Source of the DNA: Hyphomicrobiales bacterium
Lineage (GTDB): Bacteria > Pseudomonadota > Alphaproteobacteria > Rhizobiales > Rhizobiaceae
Reading direction: 5' to 3'
DNA: 64,000 bases
NCBI GenBank assembly: GCA_900470155.1
Contig: UBZT01000002.1
Coordinates: forward strand, 186,001-250,000
In this document: positions 52,942 to 61,455 of the stretch, piece after piece
Position numbering within the stretch: position 1 is the first letter of the stretch
How the letters are laid out: every line of letters starts with the position of its first letter
Notes under the pieces: model-generated
Told to the model about the DNA's origin: nothing
Seen by the model: the letters and a program-made list of their open reading frames with translations, nothing else
Database searches by the model: none
Program-made: the position numbers and the translations under genes

Positions 52942-53964
52942 GTGAAGTTATTGAACGCCATCGGCGCCGGGTTACTTGTGACCTTCGCCACGGCTCCGGG
53001 CTCCCGGGCAGCAGACACGCTGAACATTCTCTGCGGTGTCGACGAAGTCTGGTGCGCGGTCATGGAGAAGACCTACGAGGCCAAAACCGGCCTTGCGGTC
53101 AACATGCCGCGGATGAGCACCGGAGAGATACTCGACTATGTACGGGCCGAGAAGGATGCGCCGACCGTCGATGTCTGGTTGGGTGGCACCGGTGTCACGC
53201 ACCTGCAGGCTGCCTATGAAGGCCTCCTTGAGCCCCATCGTCCCAAACAGGAAGCTGACCTTCTGCCATGGGCGCGAAACTTCTTCTCTCTGTCTGGCGG
53301 CACATCCGTCGGCCTCTATGCCGGCGCGCTCGGCTTCGCCTACAATGCGGATCTTCTCTCGGCTGCAGGGTTACCGGCACCCAACTGCTGGAAGGATCTC
53401 GCCAAACCGATCTATCGCGGGCATATCCTGTCCGGAAACCCGCATTCCTCGGGCACTGCCTTCACGACGCTTGTGACACTCGTGCAATTGCTCGGCGAGG
53501 ATGAAGCCTTCGCCTATATGCGCGAGCTCGGCCGGAATATTACCGAGTACACCAAGGCCGGCGCCGAGCCGGTCAAGGCCGCGGGCAGGGGAGAGATCAC
53601 GATCGGCATCTCCTTCATGCATGATGCCGTCACCCAGAAGGAGGCGGGCGCTCCCCTCATGATCGTGGCGCCTTGCGAGGGCACCGGCTACGAGATCGGA
53701 GCTGTCAGCATCGTCAAGGGCAGCCGCAATCTGGAAGAGGCGCGCCGCTTCGTCGATTTTGCGCTGAGCCCCGAAGGGCAGGCGACCGGTGCAGCGGCCG
53801 GCCAGAACCAGGTCCCATCCAACGCAAAGGCCATGCTGCCGCCTGCCGCTCCCGACATCTCGATGATCAAGATGGTGGACTATGATTTTGCCACCTTTGG
53901 TTCACCCGAACAGCGAAGTCGGCTGCTGAGCCGTTTCGATAGCGAGATCAACCCGACCAACTGA
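52942..53964 (+). CDS. Periplasmic binding protein, AfuA-like (first copy)
   Basis: 340 residues. Signal peptide about residues 1-23 (AIGAGLLVTFATAPGSRA). The mature part matches the FbpA/AfuA-type family: TLNILCGVDEVWCAVMEKTYEAKTGLAVNMPRMSTGEI, VDVWLGGTGVTHLQAA, and the ligand-region segments ISFMHDAVTQ and IVAPCEGTGYEIGAVSIVKGSRN. In AfuA of pathogens such proteins bind hexose phosphates rather than iron. GTG start with GGGGAGGA upstream. A hairpin follows it; the next gene is a paralogue. Confidence 0.78.
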   Translation: MKLLNAIGAGLLVTFATAPGSRAADTLNILCGVDEVWCAVMEKTYEAKTGLAVNMPRMSTGEILDYVRAEKDAPTVDVWLGGTGVTHLQAAYEGLLEPHRPKQEADLLPWARNFFSLSGGTSVGLYAGALGFAYNADLLSAAGLPAPNCWKDLAKPIYRGHILSGNPHSSGTAFTTLVTLVQLLGEDEAFAYMRELGRNITEYTKAGAEPVKAAGRGEITIGISFMHDAVTQKEAGAPLMIVAPCEGTGYEIGAVSIVKGSRNLEEARRFVDFALSPEGQATGAAAGQNQVPSNAKAMLPPAAPDISMIKMVDYDFATFGSPEQRSRLLSRFDSEINPTN

Positions 53965-53991
53965 TTTTTAACATCCGGACCGCCGCTGAAA

Positions 53992-54010
53992 CGGTGCCTT
54001 CTCGGCACCG
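53992..54010 (+). other. Intercistronic hairpin between the two binding-protein genes
   Basis: CGGTGCC-N5-GGCACCG, a 7-bp perfect stem without a T tail. Such hairpins often stabilise the upstream message of periplasmic binding proteins. Confidence 0.5.
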
Positions 54011-54071
54011 CCGCCGAAGGCTTGTCCATCATACTCGACTTCCATCAGACGCAAGCAACAGGAGGATACCC

Positions 54072-55097
54072 ATGCGACTGACACTACTGTCCACACTACT
54101 CTTCGCCGGCACGAGCTTGTCTGCCGGCTCGGCCCTGGCCGCCGGTGAGCTCAACCTCATTTGCGCGGCCGACGTCGTCATCTGCGAACAGATGCAGGGC
54201 GATTTCGAAAAGGCCCACGACATCAAGGTCAACATGGTCCGCATGTCCTCGGGCGAAGCTTATGCCAAGATCCGTGCCGAAGCGCGCAACCCCAAGACCG
54301 ACCTGTGGTGGGCCGGCACTGGCGACCCCCATCTCCAGGCCGCTTCCGAAGGGCTGACGGAAGAGTACAAGTCGCCGATGTTGGACCAGTTGCAGGATTG
54401 GGCAAAGAGCCAGGCCGAAAGCTCGGGCTTCAAGACCGTCGGCGTCTATGCCGGTGCGCTCGGCTGGGGCTACAACACCGAGATCTTCAAGCAGAAGGGC
54501 TACAAGGAACCTGTCTGCTGGGCCGATCTCCTGGCACCCGAGCTGAAGGGAGAGATCCAGGTGGCCAATCCCAATTCGTCCGGGACAGCCTACACGGCTC
54601 TCGCATCGCTCGTACAGATCATGGGTGAAGACAAGGCCTTCGAATACCTGAAGGCGCTCAATGCGAACATCGCGCAATACACCAAGTCCGGATCCGCACC
54701 GGTCAAGGCTGCTGCCCGTGGAGAGACCGGTCTCGGCATCGTCTTCATGCATGACGCTGTCGCCCAGACGGCCGAGGGTTTCCCGGTCAAGTCGATCGCA
54801 CCTTGCGAAGGCACCGGTTACGAGATCGGCTCGATGTCGATCGTCAAGGGCGCCCGGAACATGGAGAATGCCAAGACCTGGTACGACTGGTCACTGAAGC
54901 CGGATGTCCAGTCGCGCATGAAGGATGCCAAGTCCTTCCAGCTCCCGTCGAACAAGAGCGCCGAAATCCCCAAAGAGGCTCCTCGCTTCGAGGACATCAA
55001 GCTCATCGATTATGACTTCAAGACCTACGGCGACCCGGAAAAACGCAAGGCATTGCTCGAGCGCTGGGATCGTGAGATCGGCGCCGTCGCCAACTGA
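54072..55097 (+). CDS. Periplasmic binding protein, AfuA-like (second copy)
   Basis: 341 residues, paralogue of the preceding gene. Signal peptide about residues 1-23 (LLSTLLFAGTSLSAGSALA). Motifs: LNLICAADVVICEQMQGDFEKAHDIKVNMVRMSSGEAYAKIRAE, TDLWWAGTGDPHLQAASEGL, GLGIVFMHDAVAQ and IAPCEGTGYEIGSMSIVKGARN. ATG 54072 with GGAGGA 5 bases upstream. The two copies may differ in ligand or level. Expected to hand its ligand to the permease encoded next. Confidence 0.8.
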   Translation: MRLTLLSTLLFAGTSLSAGSALAAGELNLICAADVVICEQMQGDFEKAHDIKVNMVRMSSGEAYAKIRAEARNPKTDLWWAGTGDPHLQAASEGLTEEYKSPMLDQLQDWAKSQAESSGFKTVGVYAGALGWGYNTEIFKQKGYKEPVCWADLLAPELKGEIQVANPNSSGTAYTALASLVQIMGEDKAFEYLKALNANIAQYTKSGSAPVKAAARGETGLGIVFMHDAVAQTAEGFPVKSIAPCEGTGYEIGSMSIVKGARNMENAKTWYDWSLKPDVQSRMKDAKSFQLPSNKSAEIPKEAPRFEDIKLIDYDFKTYGDPEKRKALLERWDREIGAVAN

Positions 55098-55113
55098 CGC
55101 TTGTCCCTTTCCG

Positions 55114-55135
55114 CCGGCGGTCTCCGGATCGCCGG
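55114..55135 (+). other. Intercistronic hairpin before the permease gene
   Basis: CCGGCG-N10-CGCCGG, 16 bases after the second binding-protein stop and no T tail. Probable message-stabilising or attenuating structure. Confidence 0.45.
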
Positions 55136-55174
55136 TCCATCTCTCTTCCTGCGAATCTACGAATGAGGTCGACC

Positions 55175-57406
55175 ATGAGACATGGCAACCGCAGACTGGA
55201 CCTGTTGCTGGCCTTTGGAGCCGCGACCTTCATTCTGCTTCCCTGGTACAGGCTGGAAACGGGCTTCTTCGGCCTTGGCTGGCTCGGTGATTTTCCCTCC
55301 ACAGAGGACACCGCGCCGGGCTTTCTGCAGCTTTTGGGTCACGGCCGCCTCTGGCTCCTCGGGATCGTCCTCTTCTTCAGTCTTGGTGTTGCAGCACGTT
55401 TCATTGCCGACCCAATGCGCCGTGGAGCTTTCTTTTCAGCCGCCGGTGCCGCCGGCCTCGTCTATCTCTGCCTGCAGGGGCTTGCGGTCGGGTTTTCCGG
55501 CTGGACCTGGGGGATCAGCGAAACCCTCTTCGGGCCGCTCTCGGACGGCCAACCATCCATGGGTGCCGGCGCCGTGACCATGGCGATCGTCTTTGTCCTC
55601 ATGTTCGCCTTCGGTCTGGTCGAGCGGGGCGTCATGAAGGGCGATGCCTTCGTCGTCGGTTCGATCTCGCTGCTTGTGTTCCTCGTTTTCGTTTTCGTCT
55701 TTTACCCAATCGGCAGCATGCTCGTCGCTGCGGTCCAGGATTTCGATGGCTCCTTCAAGCCAGATGATTTCATCCGTAATATGCAGGATCCCGGCATCTG
55801 GAGCCTGAGCTGTTTGGTGGGTGACGGACGCTGTGGTGTCGCCTGGCGCACTTTCACGCTCGCCATCATGACAGCGTCCGCCTCCACATTGCTGGGCCTT
55901 TCCTTCGCTCTTGTGGCAACACGTACCCGCTTTCCTTTCAAGAAGGGCCTGCGCCTTCTCACTGTCCTGCCGATTATCACGCCGCCCTTCGTCATCGGGC
56001 TTGCGCTCGTTCTTCTCTTCGGTCGCGCCGGCGTGGTCACCGAAAGTCTATCAAGCCTCTTCGGCATCGAGCCTGGCCGCTGGCTCTATGGCTTGACCGG
56101 CATCTGGATTGCACAGGTCCTATCTTTCACGCCAATTTCTTTTCTCGTCCTGATCGGTGTCGTCGAAGGTGTCAGCCCGTCGATGGAAGAGGCGTCGCAG
56201 ACGCTGAGGGCCAACCGCTGGCGCACCTTCTGGCGGGTATCCCTGCCTCTGATGAAGCCCGGTCTTGCCAATGCATTTCTAATTGGCTTCATCGAGAGCA
56301 TGGCCGACTTCGGCAATCCACTGGTACTCGGCGGCAGCAATGGTGTGCTCTCGACAGAGATTTTCTTCGCCGTGGTCGGCTCGCAAAATGATCCATCACG
56401 GGCAGCCGTGCTGGCGCTGGTCCTCCTCTTCTTCACGCTGTCGGCCTTTCTTGCCCAGCGCCTCTGGCTATCCGGCAAGAACTTTGCAACCGTCACCGGT
56501 AAGGGAGACAGCGGCGCTCATATTGCCCTGCCGCGTGGCATCTCGATCGGCGTGCATGCTCTTGTCATCCCGTGGATGATCTTCACGGTCGTCGTCTACG
56601 GTATGATCCTCGTCGGTGGCTTCGTGACCACCTGGGGCCTGGACAACACGCTGACGCTCGAACACTACGCACGCGCGTTCTCCGTCAGCATCCAGAATGG
56701 CTCGATCGCCTGGACGGGCGTTGCCTGGAATTCCTTCTGGACGACCATGGAGATCGCGCTGATCTCCGCCCCGCTCACTGCCGCCGTCGGACTTCTGACT
56801 GCCTACATCATCGTGCGCCAGAAGTTCGCTGGCCGGAACCTCTTCGAGTTCGCCCTGATGATGAGCTTCGCCATCCCGGGCACGGTTATTGGCGTCAGCT
56901 ACATCATGGCCTTCAATCTGCCGCCGCTCGAAATGACCGGCTCAGCCTTGATCCTGATCGCCTGCTTCGTCTTCCGCAACATGCCCGTTGGCGTGCGCGG
57001 CGGGATCGCAGCGATGAGCCAGCTCGACAAGAGCCTGGACGAGGCCTCGCTGACGCTTCGAGCCGACAGCTTCCGCACGGTGCGCAAGATCATCCTTCCG
57101 CTCCTGCGGCCCGCCATCACGGCAGCACTCGTCTATTCGTTCGTGCGAGCCATCACCTCGATCAGCGCCGTCATCTTCCTCGTCAGCGCCGAGCACAATA
57201 TGGCAACCTCCTACATTGTCGGCCTTGTCGAGAATGGCGAATACGGCGTGGCGATTGCCTATTCCTCGATGCTGATCGTCGTGATGATCACGGTCATCGG
57301 TGGTTTCCAGCTCCTTGTCGGCGAACGCAAACTGCGCCGCGAAAATCGTGTTGCCGGTCTCGGCGATACTCGTTCCGTTCCTCTCGGTCAGGAGAAAACC
57401 GCATGA
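55175..57406 (+). CDS. Two-domain ABC permease, AfuB/FbpB-like
   Basis: 743 residues, about fourteen hydrophobic segments, two fused permease domains. Each half has an EAA loop: MEEASQTLRANRWRTFWRVSLPLM in the first and LDEASLTLRADSFRTVRKIILPLL in the second. The N-terminal 150 residues add extra helices, as in AfuB-type permeases. ATG 55175 has GAGG upstream; 55163 is an alternative. The last 4 bases overlap the ATPase gene. Confidence 0.85.
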   Translation: MRHGNRRLDLLLAFGAATFILLPWYRLETGFFGLGWLGDFPSTEDTAPGFLQLLGHGRLWLLGIVLFFSLGVAARFIADPMRRGAFFSAAGAAGLVYLCLQGLAVGFSGWTWGISETLFGPLSDGQPSMGAGAVTMAIVFVLMFAFGLVERGVMKGDAFVVGSISLLVFLVFVFVFYPIGSMLVAAVQDFDGSFKPDDFIRNMQDPGIWSLSCLVGDGRCGVAWRTFTLAIMTASASTLLGLSFALVATRTRFPFKKGLRLLTVLPIITPPFVIGLALVLLFGRAGVVTESLSSLFGIEPGRWLYGLTGIWIAQVLSFTPISFLVLIGVVEGVSPSMEEASQTLRANRWRTFWRVSLPLMKPGLANAFLIGFIESMADFGNPLVLGGSNGVLSTEIFFAVVGSQNDPSRAAVLALVLLFFTLSAFLAQRLWLSGKNFATVTGKGDSGAHIALPRGISIGVHALVIPWMIFTVVVYGMILVGGFVTTWGLDNTLTLEHYARAFSVSIQNGSIAWTGVAWNSFWTTMEIALISAPLTAAVGLLTAYIIVRQKFAGRNLFEFALMMSFAIPGTVIGVSYIMAFNLPPLEMTGSALILIACFVFRNMPVGVRGGIAAMSQLDKSLDEASLTLRADSFRTVRKIILPLLRPAITAALVYSFVRAITSISAVIFLVSAEHNMATSYIVGLVENGEYGVAIAYSSMLIVVMITVIGGFQLLVGERKLRRENRVAGLGDTRSVPLGQEKTA

Positions 57407-58461
57407 TCACCGTCAAAGCCGGATCCGTTACCTTTCAGAATGTCCGCAAGACCTTCGGCGCCTTCACCGCCATCCACGATCTTTCCCTCACCATCGAGCC
57501 CGGCACTTTAGTGACCCTGCTCGGCCCCTCCGGCTGTGGAAAGACCACGACACTGCGTATGCTGGCGGGGCTGGAGCACCCGTCCTCCGGAAAGATCCTG
57601 ATCGGCGGCAAGGATGTGACCATGCTGCCAGCCAACGAGCGCGATGTCTCCATGGTATTCCAGTCCTATGCTCTCTTTCCGCATATGACCTCGCTCGAAA
57701 ACGTCGCCTATGGCCTACAGTCATCCGGCTTGGGCAAGAAGGAAGCGCGCGAGAAGGCCGAGGAGGGCCTCAAGCTGGTCGGGCTTGCCGGCATGGGCCA
57801 TCGTCTGCCGGCAGAACTGTCAGGCGGTCAGCAGCAGCGTGTCGCTGTTGCCCGCGCCCTGGTGCTGGAGCCGCAAGTGCTTCTGCTGGACGAGCCGCTC
57901 TCTAATCTCGATGCGCGCTTGAGGCGGCGTGTCCGGACCGAGATCCGCGACCTCCAGCAACGTCTCGGTTTCACCGCCGTCTATGTGACCCATGACCAGG
58001 ACGAGGCGCTTGCCGTTTCCGACCGGATCATCGTGATGAAGGACGGCGAGATCGCTCAGTCTGGTGCACCGCGTGAACTCTACGAAGCGCCGGCCTCGCC
58101 TTTCATCGCCGACTTCATGGGGGAGGCGAATGTGCTGCCTTGCGAGGTCGTGCAGTCCGATGGCGGGGAAGTCCTGGTGCGCGTCAGTAATCTCGATCAT
58201 CGCCTGCGGTCCACAGCTAGCCAGGGCCCAGCCAAACTCGCAGTCCGCCCCGGTGCCATTCGGATAGGCTCTGCCGGCACAGAGGGCCTGAAGGGACGCG
58301 TCCTTCACTCGGCCTACCTCGGCGGTCACGTCGAATATGAGGTTGAGACCGATGTCGGGACACTCTTCGTCATCGATCACGACGTCGACCATGCCCATGC
58401 TGCTACAAGCGACGTCACACTAACGTTCAAGAACCGTGGCATTGCCGTCATCAGCGGCTGA
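57403..58461 (+). CDS. ABC transporter ATP-binding protein, AfuC/FbpC-like
   Basis: 352 residues. Walker A GPSGCGKTT near residues 41-49, signature LSGGQQQR, Walker B LLLDEPLSNLDARLR, switch His in VTHDQDEALA, and a C-terminal TOBE domain. Typical of the iron/spermidine/putrescine group. The ATG overlaps the permease stop (ATGA). A longer frame from 56572 is the wrong frame of the permease gene and was rejected. Confidence 0.88.
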   Translation: MITVKAGSVTFQNVRKTFGAFTAIHDLSLTIEPGTLVTLLGPSGCGKTTTLRMLAGLEHPSSGKILIGGKDVTMLPANERDVSMVFQSYALFPHMTSLENVAYGLQSSGLGKKEAREKAEEGLKLVGLAGMGHRLPAELSGGQQQRVAVARALVLEPQVLLLDEPLSNLDARLRRRVRTEIRDLQQRLGFTAVYVTHDQDEALAVSDRIIVMKDGEIAQSGAPRELYEAPASPFIADFMGEANVLPCEVVQSDGGEVLVRVSNLDHRLRSTASQGPAKLAVRPGAIRIGSAGTEGLKGRVLHSAYLGGHVEYEVETDVGTLFVIDHDVDHAHAATSDVTLTFKNRGIAVISG

Positions 58462-58491
58462 TTAATTTCAAGAAGATCAAGGATCCAGAGA

Positions 58492-59295
58492 ATGACTGTG
58501 AATGATACGGCACTCGCGGCGCGTTTTGCGCTGGCCAAGACGCTGGCAGCGCAAGCGGGAGCCATCGCGCTTGACTATTTCAATCGCCGCGACACGCTGG
58601 TGATCGAAACGAAGCGCGACCTGCAGGACGTGGTTTCGATCGCTGACCGAAACGTGGAGACTTTTCTGAAGGAGCAAGTGGCCGACGCCTACGCCAATGA
58701 CGGGTTTCTGGGCGAGGAATTCGGACACGACGAAGGCTCCTCCGGCTTCACCTGGGTCGTTGATCCGATCGATGGCACCGCGCCTTTTGTGAACGGCATG
58801 CCGACCTGGTGTATCTCGGTTGCGGTCATGCGAGACGGAGAGCCGGTTGTTGGCGTCATTCATGTGCCTTGCTCGGACGAGCTCTACGCCTCCGCGCATG
58901 GCTTCGGCGCGACGCTGAATGACAAGCCACTTCGCCTCGATCCGTCCCGCAACCTGCAGAATGCGATGACGGGGATCGGTTGCAACAGCTATGTCACGCC
59001 GGAACGCGTCGGCGCGATCATCGCAGGTCTGATGGAACGAGGTGGTAACTTCATCCGCAACGGTTCGGGTGCCTTGATGCTGGCCTATGTGGCAGCCGGC
59101 AGACTGGTTGGATATTACGAGCCCCATATGCGCGCCTGGGACTGCATGGCCGGCTTCTGCCTTGTCCGCGAGGCCGGGGGCAAGAACCTGGATTTCCCGG
59201 GAAGTGGTGCTGAGTTCTTGAATGGGCATCCGGTTCTTGCCGCGAACCCGACCTGCTATGACGAACTCTTGCAGCTTCACATGGACAATCTTTGA
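58492..59295 (+). CDS. Inositol-monophosphatase-family phosphatase (first)
   Basis: 267 residues. Metal-binding motifs of the family: GFLGEEFG with the Glu, WVVDPIDGTAPFVNG, and WDCMAGFCLVREAGG. It should hydrolyse a phosphate monoester such as an inositol or sugar phosphate. It lies 30 bases after the transporter ATPase gene, in the same direction, so the import and dephosphorylation steps are likely linked. The substrate cannot be told from sequence; histidinol-phosphatase-like members are also in this family. Confidence 0.82.
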   Translation: MTVNDTALAARFALAKTLAAQAGAIALDYFNRRDTLVIETKRDLQDVVSIADRNVETFLKEQVADAYANDGFLGEEFGHDEGSSGFTWVVDPIDGTAPFVNGMPTWCISVAVMRDGEPVVGVIHVPCSDELYASAHGFGATLNDKPLRLDPSRNLQNAMTGIGCNSYVTPERVGAIIAGLMERGGNFIRNGSGALMLAYVAAGRLVGYYEPHMRAWDCMAGFCLVREAGGKNLDFPGSGAEFLNGHPVLAANPTCYDELLQLHMDNL

Positions 59296-59772
59296 CGCCC
59301 ATGCGATCCCGCTGACGAATTGCGGCTGGGAGCGCCAAGACCCTTGAGGGAGTAATTTCCGCCGTGAGCGGATTGAAGCGGGGCCGAGGACGGCTCCGCT
59401 TAACTTCATTTGAGACAGCATAAATCGAGCCGGCGCACTATTCGCATCGAAGAAGGCCAAATTTGGTGACTTCGCGGAGATCGGCACCCTCTCGTCTATC
59501 TCGATCCGCGAGCGACCTGTGAAGCGGGATATGATGTCTTTGCCATCGGCAAGTGTCCCATGGACATAGCTCTCAGCCTCGACCAGTTCGACCGCGGCGG
59601 CCTTCATTCTGCGATATAGATCTCGTCCCCGGGCGGGCCCAAGCAAGGTCGCTAAAAGAGGTCGAGCGTAGGAGGTCCCCAGCCGTTTTTCCTATTCCCG
59701 TTAGCTTGAGTTTTAGTGCCGGTGTTCCATTTGATGCTGTTATACGCCGAACATCACGGAGGAGGTGATCGA
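59296..59772. other. Intergenic region with a possible degraded coding segment
   Basis: About 480 bases. On the minus strand about 59420-59607 reads as a plausible protein stretch (MKAAAVELVEAESYVHGTLAD, later SRFTGRSRIEIDERVPISAKSPNLAFFDANSAPARFM) that then runs into antisense of the phosphatase gene, so it may be a remnant of a lost gene. I do not recognise the family. Confidence 0.35.
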
Positions 59773-59883
59773 ATGACACGGAGTATCGTGGCGCTGGTCT
59801 TTGCGGCCGTAGTGGGAATGTGCAATGCGGGAGTGACTCATGCCGAGCAGTCCGCAGAGAGATCAAGTACAAGATCCATTTAA
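59773..59883 (+). CDS. Short secreted-type peptide (36 aa)
   Basis: MTRSIVALVFAAVVGMCNAG followed by VTHAEQSAERSSTRSI. A signal-peptide-like start and a short polar tail. GGAGGAGGTGATC directly upstream is an exceptionally complete Shine-Dalgarno. A 32-bp palindrome follows 18 bases after the stop. No family is recognised. Confidence 0.5.
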   Translation: MTRSIVALVFAAVVGMCNAGVTHAEQSAERSSTRSI

Positions 59884-59900
59884 GAATGGCTTGCAATGAA

Positions 59901-59932
59901 TGAACACGCGTGCATTAATGCACGCGTGTTCA
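59901..59932. repeat. 32-bp perfect palindrome
   Basis: Each half is TGAACACGCGTGCATT read to its reverse complement, with no spacer. Directly upstream of the second IMPase-like gene and just after the 36-residue frame; it could be a terminator (only AATTTAATT follows) or an operator. Confidence 0.75.
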
Positions 59933-59953
59933 ATTTAATTCGACGGTGATCCG

Positions 59954-60796
59954 GTGGAAAACTTGCACTATGCCGATACGCTTCAGGCTCGCGCGGACAT
60001 GTGTAGAGCGGTCATCCGCTCTGCCGGGGAACTGGTGCTGAAGGGTTTTCACGGCGAAGCGGAGCGCAGTGTGTCCATGAAAGGCCCGCAGGATTTTCTC
60101 ACCGTGACGGACGCGGCTTCCGAAGCACATATACGCACCATGATTGGATACCATTTTCCGCAGGACACGTTCTTCGGGGAAGAGGGTGGCGGTGACATCG
60201 GCGCCAAGGTCTGGGTCGTCGATCCGGTGGACGGCACGGCAAATTTCGCGCGAGGAATCCCGCATTTCTGCATCTCGATCGCCTATGTCGAAAATGGCCG
60301 GACGGAAATTGGCGCGATCTACAATCCGGCCCTCGACGAACTCTATTTTGCTCGCCGCGGCGAGGGCGCGACGTTGAACGGTAAGCCGATCCTGGCTGCC
60401 GGAACGCAGCGCTTCGATGCCGCGTCCATCGAGATGGGCTGGTCGACACGGGTCGCGAACGAAACCTATCTCGGCGTCGTCAAAAATCTGCTCGATATGG
60501 GCACCAATGTGCGCCGCGCGGGCTCCGGCGCGCTGGCGCTTGCCTATGTCGCCGATGGCCGTTCGGATGGCTACATTGAGCTGCACATGAATTCCTGGGA
60601 CTGCCTGGCCGGCCTGCTGCTAGTCAGCGAAGCCGGGGGCAATGTCTGCCCGTTCTTCGAGATCGGCAGTCTGCGGGACGGTGGAGCAGTTCTGGCGGCC
60701 GCCCCTGGGGTTGCGGCCGGCGTGAGCAAGGCGTCTGCTATTCCCCTGGCGATCCTCGACAGGGCAAGCGAACGGAAGACCTCTTCGGTCGCCTAG
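59954..60796 (+). CDS. Inositol-monophosphatase-family phosphatase (second)
   Basis: 280 residues, paralogous to the one at 58492. Motifs: DTFFGEEGGG, WVVDPVDGTANFARGIPHFCISIA, and WDCLAGLLLVSEAGG. GTG start, GGTGAT 5-6 bases upstream. Same strand and cluster as the transporter; its substrate may differ. Confidence 0.82.
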   Translation: MENLHYADTLQARADMCRAVIRSAGELVLKGFHGEAERSVSMKGPQDFLTVTDAASEAHIRTMIGYHFPQDTFFGEEGGGDIGAKVWVVDPVDGTANFARGIPHFCISIAYVENGRTEIGAIYNPALDELYFARRGEGATLNGKPILAAGTQRFDAASIEMGWSTRVANETYLGVVKNLLDMGTNVRRAGSGALALAYVADGRSDGYIELHMNSWDCLAGLLLVSEAGGNVCPFFEIGSLRDGGAVLAAAPGVAAGVSKASAIPLAILDRASERKTSSVA

Positions 60797-60853
60797 TCGG
60801 AATTTACAGGGACACGAATGACGGCACGCTGTTGCCGTGTGGAGGAATGCATA

Positions 60854-61453
60854 ATGGACGGACCGGTTTACGCACGACCTGCAATCAGCAAGATTGCCGA
60901 GGGTCTCGGACCGCATGACGCAACGCTTTATATCGGTGGCAGCGACGGAGCCCGGGACATTGGGCTGCTGCGCCGACATGGCATCACCACGGTCGTTAAC
61001 TGCGCCGTCAATCTCGACATCAATCTGGTGCGGGATGCAGTGGAGGAGGGCGATCTCTGCCCAACGGGTTATGCTGATATCCGTTATTACAAGCTCGGCC
61101 TGATCGATGGTGAGGGTAGTCCCGATACGATGATGCTGGGGGCCTATTACATTCTGGATGGAGCGCTTCGGCAAACCATGCCGAAGCGCGCGACCTACCC
61201 GTTCCCGGATGGCGGCAATGTCCTGGTCAATTGTCGCAGCGGCCGCAGCCGCTCGGTTTCGCTGGTGGCCCTGTTCCTGCACAAGCAGCGGCCCGACCGT
61301 TATCCGACGCTCGATGAAGCCGTCGCGGTCATCCGCGAAAAGCGGGAATTGCGTGCCGACGAGTGGTTCGAGACCCCCAAGCCAAGCCTCTACGAAGCTG
61401 CTCGGCGCGCCTCCGACTGGATCGATATGATCGAAGGTCGGAAGAAGCCTTGA
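60854..61453 (+). CDS. Dual-specificity-phosphatase-like protein
   Basis: 199 residues. The phosphatase loop reads NVLVNCRSGRSRSVSLVALFL, C-x5-R with the Cys preceded by Asn rather than the usual His. Other features: IGGSDGARDIGLLRRHGITTVVNCAVN. The substrate may be a phosphoprotein, phosphoinositide or sugar phosphate. ATG 60854 has GGAGGA upstream. Cytoplasmic by absence of a signal. Confidence 0.75.
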   Translation: MDGPVYARPAISKIAEGLGPHDATLYIGGSDGARDIGLLRRHGITTVVNCAVNLDINLVRDAVEEGDLCPTGYADIRYYKLGLIDGEGSPDTMMLGAYYILDGALRQTMPKRATYPFPDGGNVLVNCRSGRSRSVSLVALFLHKQRPDRYPTLDEAVAVIREKRELRADEWFETPKPSLYEAARRASDWIDMIEGRKKP

Positions 61454-61455
61454 TC

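Noticed and set aside
56572..57402. N-terminal extension of the ABC ATPase to 629 residues
   Set aside because: The added part is the wrong frame of the permease gene; the ATPase proper begins at 57403 with the ATGA overlap.
52942..58461. Ferric iron transporter (FbpABC) as the primary assignment
   Set aside because: Phosphatase and phosphate-transporter context and AfuA-type binding-protein motifs favour phosphorylated sugars; iron is kept only as an alternative.
58477..59646. 389-residue minus-strand frame over the first IMPase-like gene
   Set aside because: Most of it is antisense to a clear gene; only the segment near 59420-59607 looks coding-like and is noted as a possible remnant.
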